DNA from: RHLJ01 sp965601955
GTDB taxonomy: Bacteria > Bacteroidota > Rhodothermia > Balneolales > Balneolaceae
Assembly (NCBI GenBank): GCA_965601955.1
Contig: OZ271855.1
Location: 2,914,001-2,978,000 of the forward strand
DNA: 64,000 bases
Direction: 5' to 3'
In this document: piece after piece, positions 44,153 to 51,283 of the stretch
How positions within the stretch are numbered: the first letter of the stretch is position 1
Layout of the letters: each line of letters begins with the position of its first letter
The notes under the pieces: model-generated
The model's database searches: none
What the model was told of the DNA's origin: nothing
Seen by the model: only the letters and a program-made list of their open reading frames with translations
Position numbers and translations under genes: made by a program

Positions 44153-45274
44153 TCAGCTCCCTATTTCTTTTGTATGCCTGAGTGAATCTATCCCAAAAAC
44201 CAATGCCCCTCCAATCAACATACCAATAATACCTCCCCAGATATTAGGAGTTTCCATTCCGTCTGAACCAATGCTATTTGGTATATATGGGCTGGACTTA
44301 ACGAGCTTCTTTTTGACGGTCTGAACCTCGATCGTTGATTCGGAAACCGAGGCACCTAAACGTTCAAATTCCGGAAGATTTTCATTCGGATTTTGGCGTA
44401 ATTCAACCACCTTCTCATCAGCAATAGAAAGCACTTCAACTTCCCTAACCTGCTCTACGAATTCCCGGTGCTGGAAAGGCCATATCACAAATAAGGAACC
44501 AATCAGAAAGCCAATCAATACAGATATGGTCTGGGATTTATACTTACCCAGCAGCCAGGATAGGAACCGGGAAAAAAGGGCAATCCCGAAAAGTGTTCCG
44601 AGTGTAAATGGGAGAATATTCAGGATTCCTGTGATCGGGTCTTCTCCCCAAATGAGACTGATATTAGTCAGCACATATTCGTACTTCCTCATGATAAGAA
44701 GCAAGTAGGAACCGGAAATGCCCGGAAGAATCATGGCGCTAATTGCAATCACTCCGGTCAGGAATACAAAAGCTGGATGATCCGGGGTATCGGCTGGAAC
44801 CATGGTCACTATCCATAGCCCTATAGCAATACCCCCCAATAACGAAATCAGTTCTTTTATACCAAATTTTGTTTGTTCTTTAATAAGCACATAGATCGAC
44901 CCTACAATCAATCCGAAAAAGAGCCCATAAACAATCTCCGGATGAGTAAACATATAAATTTGTAGAGGCACAATTTTCGTAAAAAAGAACGTCGCACTCA
45001 GTATACCCGAAAAAAGTACCGCTAAAAAAAGGAGATGCACTTTTGAAAAGGCAGGCTTCCACTTAAAAGTGAGTAGGTTTTTGATCACCTCTATATCTAC
45101 GCTTTTTATGGCATTCAATAATCGTTCATAAATCCCAAGAATGAGAGCCATGGTCCCCCCGCTTACTCCGGGAACGATGTCGGCCGAGCCCATCAAAAAA
45201 CCTTTGATAGCCAGTATGGGCGCTTCCTTAAATGTAGTCTCGTCCTGATTTCCAGTCTTGTTTTCGTCTATCAC
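44153..45274 (-). CDS. DUF368 membrane protein (PopT-type undecaprenyl-phosphate transporter)
   Basis: A 373-residue inner-membrane protein with about eight to nine helices and the DUF368 signature GSADIVPGVSGGTMALILGI near residue 30, repeated as MILPGISGSYLLLIMRKYEY near 190. DUF368 proteins are now known as undecaprenyl-phosphate translocases (PopT) that recycle the lipid carrier for cell wall synthesis. The C-terminal third carries an insertion of about 90 soluble residues (EFVEQVREVEVLSIADEKVV) before a last helix, which is unusual. The GTG start overlaps the last base of pcm. Confidence 0.9.
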   Translation of the reverse strand: MIDENKTGNQDETTFKEAPILAIKGFLMGSADIVPGVSGGTMALILGIYERLLNAIKSVDIEVIKNLLTFKWKPAFSKVHLLFLAVLFSGILSATFFFTKIVPLQIYMFTHPEIVYGLFFGLIVGSIYVLIKEQTKFGIKELISLLGGIAIGLWIVTMVPADTPDHPAFVFLTGVIAISAMILPGISGSYLLLIMRKYEYVLTNISLIWGEDPITGILNILPFTLGTLFGIALFSRFLSWLLGKYKSQTISVLIGFLIGSLFVIWPFQHREFVEQVREVEVLSIADEKVVELRQNPNENLPEFERLGASVSESTIEVQTVKKKLVKSSPYIPNSIGSDGMETPNIWGGIIGMLIGGALVFGIDSLRHTKEIGS

Positions 45275-45924
45275 TAGTTATCCCATCCTTTTTCCCCGAT
45301 CAAAGGGACAAACTTAAAATTATCCAGTTCTTCTTGCTGGTATTCGGTTTCACTTACCCTGGTTATCTTAATCATCATTTGTTTTTTGCTATCTCCAACC
45401 GGGATAACCAACCTACCTCCAATCGACAACTGCTTGATCAAGTCATCAGGAACTACCGGTGCACCGGCTGTTACCACAATTCCATCATAAGGAGCATACG
45501 TCGACCAGCCTAACGTGCCATCTCCAGCTTTTAGCATCGCAGAATAGCCCTGCTTCTTTAGCGCCTCTTTCGCTCGATGGTATAACTCATTGTGCCGTTC
45601 TACACTGTAAACTTTGGCACCCATTTCACAAAGTACCATACACTGATATCCTGAACCGGTTCCAATTTCGAGTATTTTATCACCCCTTTCGATTTCGAGA
45701 AGCTCAGTCTGCCGAGCCACCGTATACGGTTGAGAAATGGTTTGCCCCATTCCTATTGGAAGTGCAGTATCGTTATAAGCCTTTGAATGGAGTGCGGTGT
45801 CTATGAGCTCATGCCTTGGAATCTTCCCAATAGCTAAAAGCACTCGCTGATCTTTGATACCTTTATCCCTTAATTCTTCAACCAGTTTATTTCTTGGGCG
45901 CGCAAATCGGCGGTCGTCTAACAA
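45274..45924 (-). CDS. pcm: Protein-L-isoaspartate O-methyltransferase
   Basis: A 216-residue SAM-dependent methyltransferase that repairs isoaspartyl residues in damaged proteins. It has KIPRHELID near the N-terminus, PIGMGQTISQPYTVARQTEL, the SAM motif ILEIGTGSGYQCMVLCE, YSVERHNELYHRAKE and IVVTAGAPVVPDDLIKQLSIGGRL partly matching the post-I and catalytic regions. The start is TTG at 45924 as no ATG precedes the conserved N-terminus. Its stop overlaps the start of the DUF368 transporter by one base, so they are translated together. Confidence 0.95.
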   Translation of the reverse strand: MLDDRRFARPRNKLVEELRDKGIKDQRVLLAIGKIPRHELIDTALHSKAYNDTALPIGMGQTISQPYTVARQTELLEIERGDKILEIGTGSGYQCMVLCEMGAKVYSVERHNELYHRAKEALKKQGYSAMLKAGDGTLGWSTYAPYDGIVVTAGAPVVPDDLIKQLSIGGRLVIPVGDSKKQMMIKITRVSETEYQQEELDNFKFVPLIGEKGWDN

Positions 45925-46249
45925 AGCGTTTTTTTTGGGGTGTTAATGTGTGCCCAAGTATAGGTATTTGACTGCATAATTTGGGTTAGGAATTTTCTTT
46001 TATGTCATCCCAATTCTTCCACATGTCATCCCGCACTCAGATGTGGGATTTGTAAGGAAACCAAACGTTGATTAGGAACAAAGGAGATCAGCGGCTCAAT
46101 CTCTACAGATTCCGGCTTTCGCCGCGGAATGACATTTTAGTAGTCAAATATGTTCAGCTCGAACAAACTTCATCTATTTAATCCGGTTCTAAATACAGCA
46201 GTCTCATAGTAACTAGCTTTATACACCCCTATATTTGGGTATTCTTTCT
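45925..46249. other. Intergenic region with repeat copy 3
   Basis: No gene is seen. The main content is the third ~110-bp palindromic repeat (46023-46135); promoters for the divergent pcm and ZIP genes should flank it. Confidence 0.5.
46023..46135. repeat. ~110-bp palindromic intergenic repeat, copy 3
   Basis: The ends are ATGTCATCCC and GGAATGACAT. It keeps GATTTGTAAGG, an AACGTTGATT core and CTACAGATTCC in the order seen in the copies at 9400 and 20333. Confidence 0.6.
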
Positions 46250-46993
46250 ATGGAATTTCTAGACTCTCTCACATTCAAGGTATTCATTTATTCGCTTGCC
46301 ACAGCTATTGCTACAGGTTTGGGTGCCCTTCCCTTCTTCTTCATTAAGAATATTTCTGACTCCTTCCTTGGAAAAGCTAATGCGATAGCTGCAGGATTAA
46401 TGCTTTCAGCAAGTTATAGCCTCATTTTTGAAGGCTTCCAGGAAAACGACTGGATGACCTTATTGGGTATGTTGGCCGGGATTTTTCTAGTAATTGGCGC
46501 CGATAAATGGATGAACAAACACTTTGAAGTAGATGTGGCAAACCTAATGGGTGCAGGAAGTAAGAAAATGCTGCTCTTTTTAGGAATCATGACCATTCAC
46601 TCTTTTGCAGAAGGAGTAAGCGTAGGGGTTTCTTTTGCCAATACACTCGAATTTGGGATTTTTATTGCTATAGCCATCGCTGTTCATAACATCCCGGAAG
46701 GCCTTGCTATCAGCCTAGTCATGGTTCCCAAAGGCACCTCCCCTTTGAAAGCTGTGGGATGGAGTATTTTTTCCAGTTTGCCTCAACCTCTAATGGCAAT
46801 TCCTGCCTTCCTTTTTGTGGAAGCTTTTCGAGAGTACCTACCTTTTGGGCTGGGCCTTGCAGCCGGAGCTATGATCTGGATGGTTTTCGCCGAGCTTATA
46901 CCCGAAGCACTACAAAAATGTGAACCTCATAAAATTGGCTTCTGGATCACGATGGCTATAATGGGAATGACCGCCTTCCAGATGTTACTGTAG
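46250..46993 (+). CDS. ZIP-family metal transporter
   Basis: A 247-residue inner-membrane protein with eight predicted helices. The fourth and fifth helices carry the metal-site motifs TIHSFAEGVSVGVSFAN and AVHNIPEGLAISLVM (HNIPEG is diagnostic of the ZIP/ZupT family). It would import zinc or related divalent metals. The true start is the ATG at 46250; a TTG at 46235 would add five residues. It stands alone, divergent from pcm. Confidence 0.92.
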   Translation: MEFLDSLTFKVFIYSLATAIATGLGALPFFFIKNISDSFLGKANAIAAGLMLSASYSLIFEGFQENDWMTLLGMLAGIFLVIGADKWMNKHFEVDVANLMGAGSKKMLLFLGIMTIHSFAEGVSVGVSFANTLEFGIFIAIAIAVHNIPEGLAISLVMVPKGTSPLKAVGWSIFSSLPQPLMAIPAFLFVEAFREYLPFGLGLAAGAMIWMVFAELIPEALQKCEPHKIGFWITMAIMGMTAFQMLL

Positions 46994-47079
46994 TCATGGA
47001 ATATCTTTTTACAAGAGTATAGATCGAAAAAGGCTAATTTTTAGTTCTGTTCACAACTTATAACTGGTCATCTATAGCT

Positions 47080-48363
47080 TTGCAGCGCAAATCATTACTA
47101 CTTACTGTACTTAGTACTTTATTTATTCTAATTCTTACCCAAAACTCGTTTTCTCAATCCTCCCCTGAAACTATTTATGCATTTATCGATTGTCGTGGAT
47201 GTAGCGAAAGCTTCATACAAACAGAGATCGAGTTTGTAAACTTTGTCAGGGACCAGGAAGATGCAGATGTGCATATTTTTATCGTGAGTCAAAGAACCGG
47301 GAGTGGCGGAATTGAGTATACCATTGAATTCATAGGCCAGAAAAAATTCGAAGGTGATGACGAAGTAATGAAAGTCATTTCACCTGAATCGGATACTCAG
47401 GAAGAGCGCCGGAATAAGCTAGTGAGCCATATAAAACTAGGATTAGTAGGCTACCTGTTCAATACTGATATCATCAACCAACTAGACCTTAATTTTGATA
47501 ACTCGGTTGAAGTTGAACCTACCCAGGCACCTGAAAATGATCCCTGGAATAAATGGTTATTTGAAATAGGTGGAAATACAAACTTCAGTGGCGAAGAAGC
47601 CCGCAAAACCTTAAACCTAAATGGATATGCTGAGGCTCGCAGAATAACAGAAAACTGGAAAATAGATTTTCGGCACCGATATAATTACAACCGAAGAACA
47701 TTTACCACTACTGAAGAAGAGATTGTTGGTGGAGATACTACAGAAGTAGAAGTAACAGAGGCATTTGTCAGAGAAAATCAAAGTTTCTTTGGTTTAGTAG
47801 CAAAAAGCCTTGGACCACATTGGTCTGCTGGGTTTTATACAACAATCAGGTCTTCTACCCAGGATAATATTGATCTCCGTTTAGCCATCGCCCCTACCAT
47901 TGAATACAGCCTTTTTCCATATGAAGAATTCACACGGCGCGAAGTAACATTCCGCTATGGCATTACTGCTATAGATATTGACTACACAGAGCGGACTATT
48001 TTTGGTGAAACAGAAGAAGTACTCTTTGAGCAGGAATTGAATATCAACACTGAGTTTACCCAACCCTGGGGAGGTATCGAAGGAGGTATAAACGCTTCTT
48101 CTTTCTTGCACGATTTCTCCAAAAACAACCTCAGATTTGATGCGGAAATCGACTTCAGAGTGTTTAGGGGATTATCCGTATTCATCTCCGGAAGGTACTC
48201 CTTAATCAACGACCAGCTTTCACTTCCTGCTGGAGATTCTACCGATGAAGATGTACTTCTTAACCTAAGAAACCAGGCCACTTCTTACAGTTTTGGTGGC
48301 AGTATAGGTATTGAGTTTACCTTTGGATCTATCTACAATAATGTGATCAATCCAAGGCTGTAA
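47080..48363 (+). CDS. Secreted protein with C-terminal barrel-like region
   Basis: A 427-residue protein with a TTG start (no ATG fits) and signal peptide (LLTVLSTLFILILTQNSFSQ). Residues about 28-150 are an alpha/beta region (IYAFIDCRGCSESFIQTEIE, ADVHIFIVSQRTGSGGIEYT) containing a CRGC pair; residues about 155-427 are barrel-like strands (NTNFSGEEARKTLNLNGYAE, WKIDFRHRYNYNRR, LSVFISGRYSLIN, ATSYSFGGSIGIEFTFGSIY). I do not recognise a named family; an outer-membrane protein with a periplasmic N-terminal domain is likely (inference). It lies between the ZIP gene and the ArsR gene. Confidence 0.65.
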   Translation: MQRKSLLLTVLSTLFILILTQNSFSQSSPETIYAFIDCRGCSESFIQTEIEFVNFVRDQEDADVHIFIVSQRTGSGGIEYTIEFIGQKKFEGDDEVMKVISPESDTQEERRNKLVSHIKLGLVGYLFNTDIINQLDLNFDNSVEVEPTQAPENDPWNKWLFEIGGNTNFSGEEARKTLNLNGYAEARRITENWKIDFRHRYNYNRRTFTTTEEEIVGGDTTEVEVTEAFVRENQSFFGLVAKSLGPHWSAGFYTTIRSSTQDNIDLRLAIAPTIEYSLFPYEEFTRREVTFRYGITAIDIDYTERTIFGETEEVLFEQELNINTEFTQPWGGIEGGINASSFLHDFSKNNLRFDAEIDFRVFRGLSVFISGRYSLINDQLSLPAGDSTDEDVLLNLRNQATSYSFGGSIGIEFTFGSIYNNVINPRL

Positions 48364-48392
48364 AATTTCCAGACATGGTTCAAAATAAAATA

Positions 48393-48451
48393 TTTAACCA
48401 ATTGGTTGAATATTTCTCTATCTATCCCTTATATTTAACCAATCAGTTAAA
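48393..48451. promoter_or_regulatory. Double TTTAACCAA palindromic operator of the ArsR gene
   Basis: TTTAACCAATTGGTTGAA (48393-48410) and TTTAACCAATCAGTTAAA (48434-48451) are two near-perfect palindromes with centres 41 bp apart, about four helical turns. The second ends just before the start codon of the ArsR-type gene, so binding would block initiation. Confidence 0.65.
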
Positions 48452-48455
48452 TGTT

Positions 48456-48770
48456 ATGCTTGACTCAACACTATACGCTTTATCCGATTCCACTCGCCGA
48501 TCTATTCTGCTTTCCCTGGCAGAAAAAGAGCGAACCGTAAATGAAATAGCTGAACCTTATGACATGTCACTGGCTGCCATTTCAAAACATTTAAAAGTAC
48601 TGGAGAAAGCAAATCTCATTACTAAAAAGAAAAAGGGTAGAACTATTACCTGTAGTATGAATTTCTCTCCGCTTGACGAGGTAGAATCTTTAATAAAAGA
48701 GTATAAACGATTCTGGGACGCACGTTTGACTGAGCTCCAACAATTTATTGAACAATCAAAAAAGGAATAA
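48456..48770 (+). CDS. ArsR-family repressor (AHSA1-linked type)
   Basis: A 104-residue winged-helix regulator beginning MLDSTLYALSDSTRRSILLS, with HTH VNEIAEPYDMSLAAISKHLK and the wing LITKKKKGRTITCS. The start at 48456 matches the family's usual N-terminus; the frame is open 27 codons earlier but those fall within the operators. It lacks the metal-binding ELCVCDL motif of true ArsR. It is two bases before an AHSA1 protein gene, the common partner of this subfamily, and is preceded by a double palindrome, so it likely autoregulates the pair. Confidence 0.93.
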   Translation: MLDSTLYALSDSTRRSILLSLAEKERTVNEIAEPYDMSLAAISKHLKVLEKANLITKKKKGRTITCSMNFSPLDEVESLIKEYKRFWDARLTELQQFIEQSKKE

Positions 48771-48772
48771 TT

Positions 48773-49198
48773 ATGAGCCGACCAAACGAGCATGCGATTG
48801 AAGTTTCAAAGGTTATCAATGCAGATAAGCCATCCATCTTCAAAGCATTGACAGATAACAGCATCATGGAAAAATGGTTTTTTGCCGGACCTGATGGCTG
48901 GAGTGCTGCTGTAAAAGCTGATGTGAAAGCCGGTGGGAACTTCAAAATTGACATGATTGGTGACGAAGAAACCTATACCCATACTGGTGAATACAAAGAA
49001 GTGGTAGAAAATGAGAAGATTGTATTCACCTGGAATTCTCAGGCTGTAGAAGATACATTGGTTACTATAACCCTTAATTCGGTAGAAGGTGGTACAGAAG
49101 TCAAATTAGTACATGATTTCATGCCCAATGAGCAAATGCAAACTAATCACACTAATGGATGGACTGCAATCCTTGTACGATTGGCTGCAGCAGCTTAA
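48773..49198 (+). CDS. AHSA1/SRPBCC-domain protein
   Basis: A 141-residue protein of the START-like SRPBCC fold, AHSA1 subgroup: IEVSKVINADKPSIFKALTD, KWFFAGPDGWSAAVKADVKA, YTHTGEYKEVVENEKIVFTW and TLNSVEGGTEVKLVHDFMPN. The fold makes a hydrophobic ligand cavity; the ligand is unknown. Translationally close to the ArsR-type gene, and ended by a hairpin terminator, so they form a two-gene unit. Confidence 0.93.
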   Translation: MSRPNEHAIEVSKVINADKPSIFKALTDNSIMEKWFFAGPDGWSAAVKADVKAGGNFKIDMIGDEETYTHTGEYKEVVENEKIVFTWNSQAVEDTLVTITLNSVEGGTEVKLVHDFMPNEQMQTNHTNGWTAILVRLAAAA

Positions 49199-49209
49199 CC
49201 AAATGAAGT

Positions 49210-49250
49210 AGAATTGAGCCGAAATACTTTGGCTCAATTCTAACATTTTC
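49210..49250 (+). terminator. Terminator after ArsR/AHSA1 operon
   Basis: AGAATTGAGCC (49210-49220) and GGCTCAATTCT (49231-49241) form an 11-bp perfect stem followed by a T-containing run. Confidence 0.6.
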
Positions 49251-49334
49251 ATCACATTTGCCTTTGAAGAACGAACTAGAGCTTAGTATTGGTTAACTTC
49301 TCGCCTTATTATTAATCAAACCAATCTTTAGGCA

Positions 49335-49967
49335 ATGAAAATTAAATTACCTAGCCAATTACTTTTACTAACTGTACTATCTTTTTTGCTGAGTTCAGGA
49401 ATTAGTGCACAAGCACTACCTGATTCACCAACAAAAGTGAACCCTATCCTTATCAATTCTACTATCCCGGATGTGTCACTGAAGAATATTGAAGGCGAGG
49501 ATGTAAAGCTTAGAGAGCTTGCTGCACAACAGCCAACCATGATCGTATTTTACAGAGGCGGCTGGTGCCCTTATTGTACTCGTCATATGGCTGAGCTACA
49601 GCAAATTGAAGAAGAAATCATTGAAATGGGATATCAAATCCTTGCTATTAGCGTGGATAGACCAGAGGTGCTCAAAGAAACTCTTACGGATGTTGAGCTA
49701 ACCTATTCCCTTCTATCTGATAGCCCGGCTGATGCACTTAAAGGATTTGGAGTAGCCTATGTACTTGATTCTAAAACAGTAGAGCGCTACAAATCAGTTG
49801 GTATTGATCTCGAAAAGGACTCGGGATATGATCACCACATTTTACCTGCTCCAGCAGTATTTATTATTGACACGGAGGGAACCGTAAAGTTCCAGTATGT
49901 AAATCCGGATCACAGAGAGCGAATAAACGGCGATATTCTGTTAGCAGCCGCTAACGCTTTCAAGTAA
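49335..49967 (+). CDS. Secreted AhpC/TSA-like peroxiredoxin or thiol oxidoreductase
   Basis: A 210-residue protein with a signal peptide (LLLLTVLSFLLSSGISAQ), so it acts in the periplasm. The thioredoxin-fold core has IVFYRGGWCPYCTRHMAELQ, with a CPYC redox pair at the position of the peroxidatic cysteine, AISVDRPEVLKETL and the cis-Pro region ILPAPAVFIIDTEG. It is close to the AhpC/TSA and PRX-like groups; whether it reduces peroxides or handles disulfides cannot be told. It stands alone. Confidence 0.9.
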   Translation: MKIKLPSQLLLLTVLSFLLSSGISAQALPDSPTKVNPILINSTIPDVSLKNIEGEDVKLRELAAQQPTMIVFYRGGWCPYCTRHMAELQQIEEEIIEMGYQILAISVDRPEVLKETLTDVELTYSLLSDSPADALKGFGVAYVLDSKTVERYKSVGIDLEKDSGYDHHILPAPAVFIIDTEGTVKFQYVNPDHRERINGDILLAAANAFK

Positions 49968-50009
49968 TTCATGGTTGTTAGTTGCTCATATCTGTATCTT
50001 TGATGCGAT

Positions 50010-51125
50010 ATGAGCAACACTTCTACTCCCACAAAAACTGATTTAAAGTCCCTCACTAAATCTCAACTCCTTGAATTTTGTGATGAGCTTGGTCTGCCTA
50101 AATTCAGAGCAAATCAAATTTTCCAGTGGTTGTATCAAAAAGGGGCCTCTTCTTTCGAAGAGATGACCAACCTGTCTAAAGACCTCCGCGCTAAACTGGA
50201 TGAGGTTGCTTTTATCAACCGAATTGAAGTAGCGAACCAACAGGAATCGAAGGACGGGACTATAAAATTTCTATTCAGACTGGCTGACGAGGATAAAGAT
50301 TATAAAGTAGAAGCAGTGCTTATCCCTGATTTTTACCCTGATGGAGTAGCCAAAAGGCTGACTGTCTGTGTTTCTTCCCAGGTTGGCTGTGTATTTGGGT
50401 GCTCTTTTTGTGCTACCGGGAAAATGGGCTTCTTCCGAAATCTATCTCACGGAGAAGTGATCGACCAGGTGCAATATATCAACACTATTTCGGAAGAACG
50501 CTTCGGTAAAAAAATTACAAATATTGTGTATATGGGTATGGGAGAGCCGCTTCATAACTATAAAGCGGTAGTTGAATCAGCCGGTATTATTTCTGACCCC
50601 CTAAGTATTGAACTCTCTCCTAAAAGAATCACCGTTTCCACGGTTGGGTTAACCAAGCAAATAAAAAAGCTGGCTGACGATTCCGAGCCCTTTAACCTTG
50701 CCATCTCTCTTCATGCACCCAGCGATGATAAGCGAAATAAAATAATGCCTATCAATAACTCCATGGATTTGGGAACCCTCGAAGAAGCCGTTCGATACTA
50801 TTACCGGAAAACGGAACGACCTATCACCTATGAGTATCTGCTCTTTGACGGCTTCAATGATACACGTGAAGACGCCCAGAATTTGGCAAGGATTGTGAAA
50901 TGGGCTCCCAGCAAAGTGAATATCATTATGTACAACAATGTTGCCGGCGTTGAATTAAAAAGAGCTCGTGAAGAACGCCTGAACAATTTCCTGAAAGCTT
51001 TGATCAAGAATGATGTGAGAGCTACGGTTCGCAGAAGCAGAGGAGATGATATTGATGCGGGCTGTGGCCAACTGGCTATTCGGGAAGGCGCTCCGAAAGG
51101 AAAAACCATTGCCAAGCAGCTTTAG
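50010..51125 (+). CDS. rlmN: 23S rRNA (adenine2503-C2)-methyltransferase RlmN
   Basis: A 371-residue radical-SAM enzyme of usual length that methylates C2 of A2503 in 23S rRNA and A37 of some tRNAs. Radical SAM cysteines are in VGCVFGCSFCATGKMG (CX3CX2C); the methyl-carrying Cys is the late one in DIDAGCGQLAIRE. Other landmarks are LPKFRANQIFQWLYQKGASS, YMGMGEPLHNYKAVV and ISLHAPSDDKRNKIMPINN. It stands alone in front of a long inverted repeat. Confidence 0.98.
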   Translation: MSNTSTPTKTDLKSLTKSQLLEFCDELGLPKFRANQIFQWLYQKGASSFEEMTNLSKDLRAKLDEVAFINRIEVANQQESKDGTIKFLFRLADEDKDYKVEAVLIPDFYPDGVAKRLTVCVSSQVGCVFGCSFCATGKMGFFRNLSHGEVIDQVQYINTISEERFGKKITNIVYMGMGEPLHNYKAVVESAGIISDPLSIELSPKRITVSTVGLTKQIKKLADDSEPFNLAISLHAPSDDKRNKIMPINNSMDLGTLEEAVRYYYRKTERPITYEYLLFDGFNDTREDAQNLARIVKWAPSKVNIIMYNNVAGVELKRAREERLNNFLKALIKNDVRATVRRSRGDDIDAGCGQLAIREGAPKGKTIAKQL

Positions 51126-51168
51126 TTAATGGTTATTAGTTAATGGTTGATAACTAATAACCATTAAC
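51125..51168. terminator. 17-bp perfect inverted repeat after rlmN
   Basis: GTTAATGGTTATTAGTT (51125-51141) pairs exactly with AACTAATAACCATTAAC (51152-51168) around a ten-base loop, overlapping the rlmN stop. It is AT-rich; a terminator role is plausible but the T run is some distance away. Confidence 0.45.
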
Positions 51169-51208
51169 TAATAACCAACCCGCCTTTCTTCATTTTTTTT
51201 GAACTTTT

Positions 51209-51253
51209 AACCAATATTGATTGGTTGGTTTAGTTTGAGAATGTACATTCTCA
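51209..51253. promoter_or_regulatory. Two palindromes upstream of the GH3 fusion gene
   Basis: AACCAAT and ATTGGTT flank four bases (51209-51226), and TGAGAATGTACATTCTCA (51236-51253) is an exact 18-bp palindrome. Both lie 31-75 bases before the ATG at 51284. Confidence 0.5.
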
Positions 51254-51283
51254 GGCGAATAGTTCATCGTACAGACTTCATTA

